59,450 nt of DNA from Deltaproteobacteria bacterium (GCA_013151635.1 JAADHV010000048.1:1-59450), one strand, 5' to 3'; positions 7,560 to 16,967 are shown, counted from the stretch's first letter. Program-made: numbers and translations. The notes: generated by a model from the sequence alone, not told the origin.

Positions 7560-9203
7560 ATGATTCTTGCCAGTAAAGAAAACATTGAGAAGTATACCAG
7601 GATGGGAATTTACACTAAAAAAACTTTGATGGATTATTTCAAGATCCATGTGAATCAGTTCCCTGACAGAATCTGTATTTCTGATCCACCGAACAAACAG
7701 GATCTGCTGGGGACCGACCCTGAAAAACTGACTTACAAGGAGTTGGACATGGCTGTGGATGCCGTGGCCGAGGCCCTGGTTGAAAAAGGGCTCAAAAAAG
7801 ATGATACCGTCCTTGTCCAGATGCCCAACTGCTGGGAGCTTGCCATGCTCTATCTTGCCGTGGGAAGGGCAGGCGGAATCATTTCACCGGTTCCTGTCCT
7901 GTGGCGGGCCGCAGAGCTCTCCTATGTTGCCGGACAGCTTGAGGCAAAGTTTTTTATCACCATCAATGAATTCAACGGGTTCAACCATGCCGCTATGGCC
8001 GGGGAAATCAGCAGGACCCATCCCTTTGACCTCATTTTGTACGAAGAATTAAGATCCATGGCAAAACAGGACATCAAAGGTATCCTGGACGGCATTGAGG
8101 TATGTTCGGATGATATCCTTACCGTGTGCTGGACCTCCGGGACCGAAGCCAGCCCCAAAGGATGTCCTTTGAGCCACAACAACTGGGCAGGCATGGCCCA
8201 TCTCCAGGATGCCGCAGGCATGAAATCCGGGGATAAGATGATGACGGCAGGGCCGCTTGTCAACATGGCCTCTGTGGGAACCATATTGTTTCCATGGGCG
8301 ATTCTGGGTGGGAGCCTTCTTTTGCATCACCCCTTTGACCCTGGTGTTTACATGAAGCAGATCATGGGGGAAAAACCTGATTATACCCTGATGGTGCCGG
8401 CAATCGCCAACATGATTGCCAAACATCCCAATGTGGATTCCTTTGACCTGTCTTCTTTCAGGACCATTACCCTGGGATCGGCCTCACCCTCCCTGTGGAC
8501 CCTGCAGACGTTCAAAGAAAGGTGGGGCATTGATATTGCCAATATCTGGGGTCAGAACGAAGGCACAGGATTCATGGCAGGGATTGAGGATATCCCGGAC
8601 ATGGCAGTGCGCACGGATTCCTTCCCCCATTTCGGGAAACCAGGCACAAAGTTTGTTTCCTCTGCAGCAGGGTGCGTGGAACTCAAGATCCTTGATCCCT
8701 CGGGCCTGGAACTCACTGAGCCCGGATCAATCGGGGAGCTTGTCTACAAGGGTCCGGGACTTTTTGCAGGTTATTTTAAAAATGAGGAAATGACAAAAAA
8801 AAGTTTTAGCCCGGACGGCTTTTTCAGGACCGGGGATCTTTTCATGATAAAGGAGAACAATTATCTTGGCTTTCATGAACGGGCCAAGGATATCATTATC
8901 CGCGGAGGATACAACATCAGTTCCCAGGAAGTGGAAAACCACCTGCTTTCCAATCCTGATGTAGTTGAGGTTGCTGTGGTGGCCATGCCCGATGAAAAAC
9001 TGGGGGAAAGGATGTGTGCCTATGTTGTCCCGAAACCCGGGGTAACAATAACCCTGGATGCCCTTGTAAAGACGCTGGAAGAAAAAGGACTTGCAAAATA
9101 CAAGCACCCTGAACGTATGGAAATCATTGAGAAACTCCCAAGGAATCCCGTGGGAAAAATTTTAAAGAAACAGCTTCGGCAGGATATCTTAAATAAGCTG
9201 TAA
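7560..9203 (+). CDS. AMP-forming acyl-CoA ligase
   Basis: This 547-residue adenylate-forming enzyme activates a carboxylic acid to its CoA thioester with ATP. The phosphate-binding loop TSGTEASPKG, the NEGT substrate/adenine region, the hinge motif RTGDLF, the RAKDIIIRGGYN segment and the C-terminal catalytic Lys in NPVGKILK are all visible. I chose ATG 7560 because AAAGGGAGG lies just upstream; an earlier in-frame start would overlap the preceding dehydrogenase. With a racemase and dehydrogenases in the same operon, it probably performs the entry reaction of the pathway. The substrate cannot be read from the sequence. Confidence 0.9.
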   Translation: MILASKENIEKYTRMGIYTKKTLMDYFKIHVNQFPDRICISDPPNKQDLLGTDPEKLTYKELDMAVDAVAEALVEKGLKKDDTVLVQMPNCWELAMLYLAVGRAGGIISPVPVLWRAAELSYVAGQLEAKFFITINEFNGFNHAAMAGEISRTHPFDLILYEELRSMAKQDIKGILDGIEVCSDDILTVCWTSGTEASPKGCPLSHNNWAGMAHLQDAAGMKSGDKMMTAGPLVNMASVGTILFPWAILGGSLLLHHPFDPGVYMKQIMGEKPDYTLMVPAIANMIAKHPNVDSFDLSSFRTITLGSASPSLWTLQTFKERWGIDIANIWGQNEGTGFMAGIEDIPDMAVRTDSFPHFGKPGTKFVSSAAGCVELKILDPSGLELTEPGSIGELVYKGPGLFAGYFKNEEMTKKSFSPDGFFRTGDLFMIKENNYLGFHERAKDIIIRGGYNISSQEVENHLLSNPDVVEVAVVAMPDEKLGERMCAYVVPKPGVTITLDALVKTLEEKGLAKYKHPERMEIIEKLPRNPVGKILKKQLRQDILNKL

Positions 9204-9219
9204 AGGAAGGTCAGGTTTT

Positions 9220-10359
9220 ATGGAAGCATTATGCCAGGGTGCATTAAACCGGATAAAAATCATTGATTTGTCCCGGCTTCTTCCCGGCCCCTTATGCACC
9301 ATGATCCTTGCCGATCATGGTGCGGATGTCACGGCAATAGAAGACAGGCGGTTTGAAAAAGACGGGCATTTTGTCCATCCGTTGTACCGGAACAAGAAAC
9401 ACATGACCCTGAACCTGAAATCAGATACAGGCAGACAGATTTTTTTCAAGCTTGTCAAAGATGCTGATGTGGTCGTTGAAGGCTTCAGGCCGGATGTGAC
9501 GCGAAAGCTTGGCATAAGCTACCCTGATATCCGGGAGGTGAATCCTAATATCATTTACTGCTCCATTTCCGGGTTTGGCCAGACAGGGCCCATGAAGGCA
9601 ATGGCAGGCCATGACATCAATTACCTGAGCCTGGCAGGCCTGCTTGACCTCATCGGAGCCAAAAACAGACCGCCCAGCATCCCCGGTATCCAGATTGCTG
9701 ATATTCAAGGGGCACAAAATGGTGTGATCGGTATCCTTCTGGCCCTGTTCCACCGGCAGCAGACAGGCCGGGGGCAGTATATCGATGTTTCTATTACCGA
9801 TTCCCTGATCAGCTTTTTTCCTATACTGGAATTCTTCAGAAAAACATTCAAGGGTTTTCCTGAGCGGTCCGCATCCATGCTGTCCCACAGGTATGCCTGC
9901 TACAACACTTATGAAACGCTTGACAGAAGAAGCATTGCCCTGGGTGCTGTTGAGCCCGTGTTCTGGAAAAAAATCTGCCTTAAGCTGGATATGCCGCAAT
10001 TGATCCCGTTGCAATATGATGAACATCAAAGAAAAAATATTATCAAACAATTGCAGCAGGTCTTTAAAGAAAAAGAACTTGCCTTCTGGGAGAAGGAATT
10101 CAAAGACCTTGATGCCTGTGTCAGTCCTGTCAGAACCCTGGATGAGGCTGTTGAAGCACCCATGTTTAAAGAAAGGGAAATGATTCAAAAAGATGATCAA
10201 GGCAACCTGGTCCCGGGAATTCCCGTAAAATTGAGCAGGACATCCGGCGCCATCAAGTCCGGACCGGTTACATTCGGCCAGGACACCCTGACTATCTTAA
10301 AGGAACTGGGGTATACCGGAGACCAGATTCAAAAATTTAAATCAGGACATGTCATATGA
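9220..10359 (+). CDS. Alpha-methylacyl-CoA racemase (CaiB/BaiF family)
   Basis: The protein (379 residues) belongs to the family III CoA-transferase fold, but its residues indicate a racemase. GHDINYLSL contains His131, IADIQG contains Asp161 and GAVEPVFW contains Glu245. These correspond, within a constant offset of four to five residues, to His126, Asp156 and Glu241 of mycobacterial alpha-methylacyl-CoA racemase. Such enzymes invert the 2-methyl centre so that the S-specific acyl-CoA dehydrogenase can act. It is the last gene of the + strand operon and ends 8 bases from the convergent reductase gene. A CoA-transferase role remains possible but less likely. Confidence 0.82.
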   Translation: MEALCQGALNRIKIIDLSRLLPGPLCTMILADHGADVTAIEDRRFEKDGHFVHPLYRNKKHMTLNLKSDTGRQIFFKLVKDADVVVEGFRPDVTRKLGISYPDIREVNPNIIYCSISGFGQTGPMKAMAGHDINYLSLAGLLDLIGAKNRPPSIPGIQIADIQGAQNGVIGILLALFHRQQTGRGQYIDVSITDSLISFFPILEFFRKTFKGFPERSASMLSHRYACYNTYETLDRRSIALGAVEPVFWKKICLKLDMPQLIPLQYDEHQRKNIIKQLQQVFKEKELAFWEKEFKDLDACVSPVRTLDEAVEAPMFKEREMIQKDDQGNLVPGIPVKLSRTSGAIKSGPVTFGQDTLTILKELGYTGDQIQKFKSGHVI

Positions 10360-10367
10360 ACCCCTGA

Positions 10368-11309
10368 TCATTTTTTCTGGCCTGTTTGATATTCTGGGTT
10401 GTAATTTTCCTGCAATGTTTGAACCAGCGCCGTCAATGTCTGATTTACCGGAACATGGATCCCTTTTTTTTGTGCCAGACTGACAATAGCACCATTGATT
10501 GCATCAATTTCAGTCAGTCGCTTATGGTCTGCATCCTGTCCCATGGATGACCGGTTGGGACCGGTTGCCTTTGCAACGTCAAATACCTGCTCAGCTATAT
10601 CGTCCTGGAGCTTCACACCATGGGCCAGGGCCACATCACAGGCTTCTTTCACAGCAGTACGGACAAGTTCTCCCGTGGGTGGAGAATCAAGTATCCTGCC
10701 GTTTTTTATCCCTGTCAGGGCAGTAATGGCATTGATCCCCACATTAATTATCAGTTTTTTCCAGATAATCAGGTGTATATTATCCTCTATTTTGGTGTCA
10801 ATACCTGCATTGCAAAATACATTTTTGATGTTTTCCAGACCGGCATTGTTTTTTCCTGACCACATGCCGATCAGCGTAGGGCCGGTTCCTGCATGACGGA
10901 TGAGTCCCGGACCCAGCATGGTTGCCCCATGGGACGTCGTGCCGGCTATGACCTTGTCAGGATGCACAACCTGTGCAATTTTATCAGCATTGCCCATTCC
11001 GTTTTGAAGGGTTAGTACAACCCCCTTATTATTTAAACACTTCAAGGCCTGAACAGCAGCTTGTTTTGTCTGTGTGGATTTTACAAAAATAATCACCAGG
11101 TCTGATTCCCGGGTGTCTTGCATATTGCTTGAGGCAGGAATATCCACCCGGCTTGTTTTTCCATCAAACTCAACCGCAAGGCCCTGGGAATTGATGGCAC
11201 TTACGTGGTCCTTCCATATATCCATGAGGAAAACATTTTCCCCTGACTGTGCCAGGAGTGAGCCAAAAAGGCTTCCCATCGCACCCGCACCAATTATTGT
11301 AATGTCCAT
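10368..11309 (-). CDS. Ketopantoate reductase family protein
   Basis: This 313-residue protein has an N-terminal NADP-binding Rossmann fold (GAGAMGSLFG) and the C-terminal helical domain of the PanE/ApbA family, with the Lys-rich WKKLIINVGINAITAL region that carries the catalytic lysine. PanE reduces 2-dehydropantoate to pantoate for CoA synthesis. Many paralogues in degradative bacteria act on other 2-oxo acids, and the location beside a catabolic operon leaves the true substrate open. AAAGGA precedes the start. It lies 52 bases downstream of the selenoprotein gene on the same strand, so the two may be co-transcribed. Confidence 0.82.
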   Translation of the reverse strand: MDITIIGAGAMGSLFGSLLAQSGENVFLMDIWKDHVSAINSQGLAVEFDGKTSRVDIPASSNMQDTRESDLVIIFVKSTQTKQAAVQALKCLNNKGVVLTLQNGMGNADKIAQVVHPDKVIAGTTSHGATMLGPGLIRHAGTGPTLIGMWSGKNNAGLENIKNVFCNAGIDTKIEDNIHLIIWKKLIINVGINAITALTGIKNGRILDSPPTGELVRTAVKEACDVALAHGVKLQDDIAEQVFDVAKATGPNRSSMGQDADHKRLTEIDAINGAIVSLAQKKGIHVPVNQTLTALVQTLQENYNPEYQTGQKK

Positions 11310-11361
11310 AATTTTCCTTTACGTATAAATAAACATGCCTGCGACAAGGGCGTTGGCAAAA

Positions 11362-11574
11362 TCAGCTTCTGATCAATGCAATGATTTCATCATTATCAGG
11401 AAATCGTTTGGCATTTGAAAAAATAGTCTTTTGATCCAGGATTACATCATACACCCCGTTTGCCCCCGGAATAAGCTCAGGAGATATGCCAAATTCTTTT
11501 TGAATTGCTTCTGCCAGACCGGCAGCCCTTGGTTGGTAATTTCAGACAGTACAATAATTAATTTTGATATCCAT
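11362..11574 (-). CDS. SelW/Rdx-family selenoprotein (Sec encoded by in-frame TGA)
   Basis: Conventional ORF calling misses this gene because codon 11 is TGA. Read through as selenocysteine, the frame gives 70 residues starting MDIKINYCTVUNYQPRAA and containing EFGISPELIPGANGVYDV. That is the characteristic N-terminal CxxU redox motif and thioredoxin-like layout of the SelT/SelW/SelH (Rdx) family, with the usual IFSNAKRFP ending. The TGA is at 11542-11544. A hairpin matching a bacterial SECIS element starts 16 bases after it. AAAGG lies eight bases before the ATG. The likely role is a small thiol/selenol redox protein; the partner is unknown. It implies that SelA, SelB, SelC and SelD are encoded elsewhere in the genome. 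Confidence 0.88.
11511..11525 (-). promoter_or_regulatory. Bacterial SECIS hairpin
   Basis: On the minus strand CTGCC-GGTCT-GGCAG forms a perfect 5-bp stem with a GGUCU loop, 16 bases 3' of the TGA codon of the SelW-like gene. The E. coli fdhF SECIS, recognised by SelB, also presents GGUCU in its apical loop at a similar distance. Position, loop sequence and protein motif all agree. Confidence 0.8.
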
Positions 11575-11793
11575 TTTTTTTCCTTTCATATTCGGGAATT
11601 AAGGTTAAAAATTATTATTTTTTTATACCATAATCGTATTGGGAATTATATGGTTTAAACTGTATTGACTGAAGTTTCCCATAAAAGCATGCATACCACC
11701 AGCCGCAGCAGACCAGTTACAGCGTGAAGGGTATTGATACGGATCGGCATCGGCATGTCCGTTTGATAAAAAGGTGCAGGCCACACCGGTTGC

Positions 11794-12561
11794 CTACTTG
11801 ATCACAGCAGGTTCCAGAAAATATTTATCAAGTATTTTTTTTATGGAACCATTTTTATACAATTCCATAAACTTGTTGTTGAATTTGTCCACCACCTGTT
11901 TCTCATTAAATTTTTTTGAAAATCCGATATAATAGTTTAACTCCCTTTGCTTGCCGGCATACCGGATGTTCCCAAGATGAATTTTTTTAATTATTGCAAA
12001 ACCGACATCCCTGTTGGAAAAAACAGCGTCCACCCTGCCGCCGGAGAGTTTTTTAAACCCTGATTCGTCATCCGGTCTAAGATCGATGGTTAAGCCGTCC
12101 GCTTTGGCCTTTATCTTCTCCAATGATCTGGATGTGTTTGAAGGACCGTACACACCGATCTTGTAGCCTTTCACATCGGAAGCATCCTTGAATTCAAGGG
12201 GGTTGTCGTCTTTAACAAAAAATCCATACTCAGTCTTCATTATGGGGGGTGAAAAGTAAAGCCATGCATCCCTGGCCTTGTTCCAGCCGATGACAAACAT
12301 GGCATTTGACTTTCCCTCTTTTACGTAATTTTGTGCCCTTGTCCACGGCAGGAGACGAAAAGAACAGGTGACATTGATTTTTTTGCATACTGCCTTGATA
12401 ATTTCTACTGCAGGCCCCTTAACCTTGCCTTCAACTTTATAGCTGAAAGGTGGAAAATCCTGAGTATTGAACACTAGGGTTTCACTATATGCCTGGCTTG
12501 AAAAAATAAGAGCCGTCATAAATATCGCCGCAAACCAAAAAAAGAATATTGATTTATTCAT
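11794..12561 (-). CDS. Periplasmic solute-binding protein, family 3
   Basis: This 255-residue protein has a cleavable signal peptide (hydrophobic stretch about residues 5-24, cut near SQA/YSE) and the two-lobed fold of family 3 extracellular solute-binding proteins, recognisable from FNTQDFPPFSYKVEGKVKGP near the N-terminus and YKIGVYGPSNT in the middle. No permease or ATPase gene is adjacent. The upstream neighbours are a kinase, a chemoreceptor and CheW, so it may serve sensing rather than uptake. It could also act with transporters encoded elsewhere. The 275-base gap to the kinase gene probably holds its own promoter, but I could not identify one. Confidence 0.82.
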   Translation of the reverse strand: MNKSIFFFWFAAIFMTALIFSSQAYSETLVFNTQDFPPFSYKVEGKVKGPAVEIIKAVCKKINVTCSFRLLPWTRAQNYVKEGKSNAMFVIGWNKARDAWLYFSPPIMKTEYGFFVKDDNPLEFKDASDVKGYKIGVYGPSNTSRSLEKIKAKADGLTIDLRPDDESGFKKLSGGRVDAVFSNRDVGFAIIKKIHLGNIRYAGKQRELNYYIGFSKKFNEKQVVDKFNNKFMELYKNGSIKKILDKYFLEPAVIK

Positions 12562-12836
12562 TTTCCACCTCCCTCATATTAGAGTTATTAATAAAATGCA
12601 GCATAAGGCTGCGTTAATCATTAAAAAAATTTGATTAGACGATGGATAAAAATGCTGTCTTAAAATTCTGATTTAATATTGGCTTTCCCAATAAAGATTC
12701 TTAAAATGTTACTAAAAAAAGCACTCATCGTCAATTATAAATTCAAATAACTGCCATGGCCGGAGCAGAATTGCTTCCGGTCACAAGCAAAGACATGAAA
12801 ATAGCCAGGGTAAGCCGGGTATTATTTTTTCTTTGT

Positions 12837-13976
12837 TCAGCAGGGTACAGCAACGGGAAAATAGATCTTAAAGGTTGTCCCATAACCAGGCATACTGTCA
12901 CAAATAATATAGCCCCCATGACTTTTCACAATACTGTAAACCATAGCTAACCCAAGACCGGTTCCCTTCTCCATTTCCTTGGTTGTATAAAAAGGTTCGA
13001 AAATGTGCTCCAGTATTTCTTTATCCATACCAAGGCCCGAGTCAGAAACGCTTAACAGGACATATTCCCCGGTATTTGCCCCTGGATGTGCTTTGCAGAA
13101 TTCCTTGTCTATGGTTTTGTTTCCCGTTTGAAAGACCAACTCCCCGCCATCAGGCATGGCATCCTTGGCATTGATCGCCAGGTTCAATATTATTTGCTCC
13201 AGCTGTGAAGGGTCTGCCTCGATGGTTTTGATATTTTCAGGAAGGTCTAATTCAATATGGATTGTTTTCAGAATTGTCCGTTCAAGCAGATTAGAAACAT
13301 TCAACAGCTCTTGATTAAGATCCACTGTTCTGAATTTGGTTTCCACCTGCTTACCGTAAATCAGAAGCTGTTTTGTAAGATCGCAGGCCCTTTGTACTGA
13401 TTTTTCTATAATTTCCAAAGCATTACAGTCTGGATCATCCGGGCTTTTTTCAACCAGCATCAATTGGACGCTGCCGGATATGATTTGCAGGATATTATTG
13501 AAATCATGGGCAATTCCTCCGGCTAAAGTTCCGACTGCCTCCATCTTCTGGCTATGCCTGAGCTGGGCTTCAAGTTTCTTTTTTTCTGTAATATCAATAA
13601 AGCTTTCCAGTAGATGTTCTTTGCCTTGAATCATGATCTTTGTCGTCGTTTTTATGATGTTCAGCCTTTCGCCATTTGCCTTTTGCAGGATACGTTCCGA
13701 GTTATCAATATGTTGATCACTATCAATGACAGGACACTGGTTTGCTTCTGTCATGCAGGCATATTTATGACAAAGCGAGCCTAAGACCTTTTCTTTTGGT
13801 TCACCCATCATTTTAATTGCCGCAGGATTGGCTTCTACAATTTTACGGGTTTTAAGATCAACAATGATGATACCTGCCTGTACGGAATCTAATATTGTTT
13901 TTAAATAATGTTCATGCTCTTTCAGGTCTTTTCCGGAAAGCATTTTCTCTGTAATGTTTATTAAGTTAAAATTCAT
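12837..13976 (-). CDS. Soluble PAS sensor histidine kinase
   Basis: This 379-residue kinase has one PAS/PAC sensor (about residues 20-135), a HisKA dimerisation domain with the phospho-acceptor in GGIAHDFNNIL (about residue 158) and a complete HATPase domain with N box (NLAINAKDAM) and G boxes (DSGLGM, GTGLGL). It has no membrane segment or signal peptide, so it senses a cytoplasmic signal. It follows the chemoreceptor gene by 36 bases on the same strand, and the two are probably co-transcribed with CheW. No response regulator lies in the same operon; the receiver at 16968 and the NtrC-type regulator at 17328 are the nearest candidates. Confidence 0.88.
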   Translation of the reverse strand: MNFNLINITEKMLSGKDLKEHEHYLKTILDSVQAGIIIVDLKTRKIVEANPAAIKMMGEPKEKVLGSLCHKYACMTEANQCPVIDSDQHIDNSERILQKANGERLNIIKTTTKIMIQGKEHLLESFIDITEKKKLEAQLRHSQKMEAVGTLAGGIAHDFNNILQIISGSVQLMLVEKSPDDPDCNALEIIEKSVQRACDLTKQLLIYGKQVETKFRTVDLNQELLNVSNLLERTILKTIHIELDLPENIKTIEADPSQLEQIILNLAINAKDAMPDGGELVFQTGNKTIDKEFCKAHPGANTGEYVLLSVSDSGLGMDKEILEHIFEPFYTTKEMEKGTGLGLAMVYSIVKSHGGYIICDSMPGYGTTFKIYFPVAVPC

Positions 13977-14012
13977 ATATTTTTCACCCGGGCATTTCCT
14001 GATTGAAAAAAA

Positions 14013-15986
14013 TTAAAAATCTTTAAAATTACCATCCTCATCCAAAGGGATTACCTGATCCGGCCTGACCTGGCTTCCTGAGTGTGCCAGCATTTTTTTT
14101 TCTCTCACCGGAGCCGGGCCTGGGTCACAAGCTGAGTAAACAACTTTTTGTTGCCTTACATAAGGTTTTTGGGCTGCCTGGCCATTTTTGCCGGTTACAA
14201 GCCCTACAAGATCTCCCACAAATTCCATAAGCTGTTCAGCCTGAGCACTCATTTCCTCAGAAGCTGAAGCTGACTCTTCTGCATTACCAGCATTCTGCTG
14301 GACAACTTTGTCCATCTCGGACATGGCTATGTTGACCTGGTCGATTCCATCGGACTGCTCTTTGGATGCTTCTGAAATTTCTGCGACAAGAGTCCCGACC
14401 TTGGCTGAACTTTCCAATATCTGGCTGAATGCATCATCGGTTGCAGAAACCAGCTCTGACCCGTCGCAAACTTTTTTAACGGTTCCTTCGATCAGCAGGG
14501 CTGTATTCTTTGCCGCATCAGCCGCCCGCACGGCAAGGTTCCTGACTTCATCTGCCACCACGGCAAAGCCTGCGCCCGCTTCCCCTGCCCGGGCTGCTTC
14601 AACAGCAGCATTTAATGCCAGGAGATTAGTCTGGAAAGCGATTTCATCAATGGTTTTTATGATTTTTGAAGTCTCTTCACTGGCCTTGGAAATATCTTCC
14701 ATGGACCGGGTAAGCTGTGTCATGGATTCATTAGCCTGGCTCACCATCTGGTTGGCTTCTTTCATCAGGCTGTCAGCGTGACCTGCATTATCAGCATTTT
14801 TCTTTGTCATGGAAGCCATCTCTTCAATGGACGAAGATGTCTCTTCAATGGAGGCGGCTTGTTGTGACGCTCCTTCCGCCAGGGACTGGCTATAGGATGA
14901 TACCTGGCCTGAAGCGGATGTTACCTGTTCGGCTCCTTCACGCAGGCCATCAATCACAAGGTTCAATGGTTTGGTAATACCCCTGGTTATAAAAAAAGCC
15001 AAAGCCAATCCTATGGCCACTGCACTGGTTAATATGATAAAGAGAAGAAGTTTTACATTGGAAACAAGCCCTATTGTGCCCATGCCCATGTCATATGCAT
15101 TCTTTTCCGCCTGCACTGCTATTTTTGTGGTAAGGTTGATAATTTCCCTGGCATTTTTATCTAACCGGGTTAACAGATCTGCCTGTTTTTTCTTGTTTAT
15201 TATCCAGATTTCCATCAGTTTGCCGAATTTTTCCGTGTGAGTAAGTGCTGTTTCAGCTCCTTTAATATCTGCAGGATCAGTAGAGACTCTGATTATCCCT
15301 TTTGTAACAGCAATCAGTTTGTCGATGTTAGACTGCAATGCCAAGGCTTTTTCGCTTTCCTGATAAATAATATACTGGTATTCGTTTTCTAAGGCTGCAT
15401 TGAAAAGATCCATACCATCGTTGGCTGTTTTGATCTTCGATACCCTTATGACAATATCTTCAATATCTTTGGCTGCAATGGATTTTTCCATTTGCCTGTT
15501 CTGGTTCTGTATATAGTCAGCCCATTGTTTGCCGACAATGGATGCGCTTGTTTTCATCTGTTTTTCTATTTTTTTGTCTTCCATGACCAGGGATGCATAT
15601 TTTTCCCCGATTTTTGAGTACCCACCCATCATGTTTTTAATCTTATCTACTGTTTTTAATGTTCCTGTATGGTTCAGGACAGTGGCAATGGATACGACTT
15701 TATCAATACTTTTATTTATTTCCTCACGCCGGCCGAACCATTTTTCTCTACTTTTGTCATCTTTTTTTTTATCAAATTCCAGGGAAGAAACGTGGGTATC
15801 CCATGTTGCACGTTCAGTCTCAATCACTGCTGTTGTTTCAGGTATCTCCTGTGTTGCCAGCTGCTTGATAATGTTACCGATTTTACTTATATTGTATATG
15901 CTTGCGACACCTATCATCACAGACAAAAGGATGGCTATACAGAAACCGCCTACAATTTTCGTTCCTACCTTCATGTTCTTAAACAT
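14013..15986 (-). CDS. Methyl-accepting chemotaxis protein
   Basis: This 657-residue chemoreceptor has a first transmembrane helix (about residues 10-30), a long helical periplasmic sensor of about 270 residues resembling the double-helical-bundle type, a second transmembrane helix (about 305-328), HAMP, and a cytoplasmic signalling hairpin. The hairpin tip [20 protein letters not shown] is canonical. The C-terminal tail after the hairpin is proline- and glycine-containing and does not end in a CheR-tethering pentapeptide. GGAGG precedes the start. The CheW gene lies 69 bases upstream, so receptor and coupling protein are made together. Confidence 0.93.
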   Translation of the reverse strand: MFKNMKVGTKIVGGFCIAILLSVMIGVASIYNISKIGNIIKQLATQEIPETTAVIETERATWDTHVSSLEFDKKKDDKSREKWFGRREEINKSIDKVVSIATVLNHTGTLKTVDKIKNMMGGYSKIGEKYASLVMEDKKIEKQMKTSASIVGKQWADYIQNQNRQMEKSIAAKDIEDIVIRVSKIKTANDGMDLFNAALENEYQYIIYQESEKALALQSNIDKLIAVTKGIIRVSTDPADIKGAETALTHTEKFGKLMEIWIINKKKQADLLTRLDKNAREIINLTTKIAVQAEKNAYDMGMGTIGLVSNVKLLLFIILTSAVAIGLALAFFITRGITKPLNLVIDGLREGAEQVTSASGQVSSYSQSLAEGASQQAASIEETSSSIEEMASMTKKNADNAGHADSLMKEANQMVSQANESMTQLTRSMEDISKASEETSKIIKTIDEIAFQTNLLALNAAVEAARAGEAGAGFAVVADEVRNLAVRAADAAKNTALLIEGTVKKVCDGSELVSATDDAFSQILESSAKVGTLVAEISEASKEQSDGIDQVNIAMSEMDKVVQQNAGNAEESASASEEMSAQAEQLMEFVGDLVGLVTGKNGQAAQKPYVRQQKVVYSACDPGPAPVREKKMLAHSGSQVRPDQVIPLDEDGNFKDF

Positions 15987-16055
15987 TTTTTTCCTCCATT
16001 GATAATATTTAAAATATGTTTGCAGGTCCGGTCAGTTTATTATAAAAACCGTGTC

Positions 16056-16586
16056 CTATCCTGCTTTATCAAGCATTTTGATTTCCTGTGCATTGAGCAC
16101 TTTATCAATATCAAGCAAAATTTTGACCCTGTTTCCCATCTTGGCCATTCCAAGGATATATTCCATATTCAGTTTTGCCCCGAACGCAGGTGACTCTTCG
16201 ATCTCTTCTTTTTTGATATTCAGTACTTCAGATACGGCATCAACAATAATACCGATGAAAACGGTTCCGGACTCCGCATCAATCTCCACCACAATAATAC
16301 AGGTACGTTCAGAATAAGCGATGGAATCCATGCTGAATTTGAGCCTGAGATCTATTACCGGTATGACTTTTCCGCGCAGGTTGATGACTCCTTTTACAAA
16401 CTCCGGGGTTCCCGGAACCGATGTAATGGGCATCATTCCAATGATCTCTTTGACTTTGAGTATCCCTATTCCATACTCCTCTTCTTTCAGGGTAAATGTC
16501 AGGTATTTCCCTGTTTTAATGGTGGTGGCCTTAATGGTCTGATCCATTACATTGAAATCATTCATTTTATCTCCTGGTTTTTCCAT
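16056..16586 (-). CDS. cheW: CheW chemotaxis coupling protein
   Basis: This 176-residue CheW-domain protein links chemoreceptors to the CheA kinase. The typical motifs are present: YGIGILKVKEIIGMM, PEFVKGVINLRGKVIPVIDLR and a C-terminal ILLDIDKVL. It carries about 25 extra residues before the domain; a second possible start with its own GGAG lies seven codons in (MNDFNV). It is the first gene of a CheW-receptor-kinase unit and has a sigma-54-like promoter 110 bases upstream. No cheA, cheR or cheB lies in the window. Confidence 0.93.
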   Translation of the reverse strand: MEKPGDKMNDFNVMDQTIKATTIKTGKYLTFTLKEEEYGIGILKVKEIIGMMPITSVPGTPEFVKGVINLRGKVIPVIDLRLKFSMDSIAYSERTCIIVVEIDAESGTVFIGIIVDAVSEVLNIKKEEIEESPAFGAKLNMEYILGMAKMGNRVKILLDIDKVLNAQEIKMLDKAG

Positions 16587-16947
16587 GCATTACCTCCCGT
16601 ATTTTGATATGCTGCCCTATGACGGTTGATATTAAAGAATGAGAAATCGCTTTTTTATTAGTTTTTAGAAAAGAATCTTTTTAGAAAAGATCTTATTGCC
16701 AATAATGTGCCAAAGTGCGCTTTATGCAGTAAGCACTCAATATTTAAGAGCAATTTAAAGGCGCTTGATAAAAGCCAAAGGCGCTAAAAGGGTGTTACGT
16801 TTTGCAAGCAAATTCATGTATTTGATTGGTAACATTCTGAATTATGGGACAATTCATGAAATGTTACAAAATATACCATTGTTACAAAACATTACACCTT
16901 TTTCAAATTATGTTTAAGGGACCAGTGGATAAGGAAAAGATGTAATA
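16587..16947. other. Divergent intergenic region between CheW and the receiver gene
   Basis: This region is AT-rich and carries the control sequences for two divergent transcripts. A sigma-54-type promoter for the CheW side is at 16697-16712. Short direct repeats related to GGCGCTTGATAAAAGCC/AAAGGCGC (about 16759-16790) and several ATGTTACA-like elements (about 16800-16895) are visible and could be regulator sites. I see no additional gene. Confidence 0.5.
16697..16712 (-). promoter_or_regulatory. Sigma-54-type promoter candidate for the CheW operon
   Basis: On the minus strand TGGCACATTATTGGCA has a perfect -24 box and a -12 box with one change (TGGC for TTGC) at the right spacing. It lies 110 bases upstream of the CheW start. 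The NtrC-type regulator encoded nearby at 17328 is a possible activator. Confidence 0.5.
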
Positions 16948-16967
16948 ATGGTAACAAAAAAAAAATC

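Noticed and set aside
9421-10200. A 259-codon open frame antisense to the racemase gene
   Set aside because: Its composition is that of a shadow frame, and the racemase residues on the other strand are conserved.
9220-10359. Formyl-CoA-transferase-type or BbsE/F-type CoA transferase
   Set aside because: The His131, Asp161 and Glu245 contexts match alpha-methylacyl-CoA racemase better, and the GAVEPVFW segment is racemase-like.
11623-11793. An in-frame continuation of about 56 codons after the TAG stop of the solute-binding protein (ATGVACTFLSNGHADAD...)
   Set aside because: No start codon, no recognisable family, and an open stretch of this length is not unlikely by chance. The binding protein already has a normal length, so stop-codon readthrough is not needed.
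12760-12780. Hairpin CCGGAGCA-GAAT-TGCTTCCGG between the PAS kinase and the solute-binding protein
   Set aside because: It has a one-base bulge and no T-run follows on the minus strand, so I did not call it a terminator.
14308-14781. Long open frames opposite the chemoreceptor signalling domain
   Set aside because: They are Ala/Ser-rich mirror frames of the conserved receptor hairpin without ribosome-binding sites.
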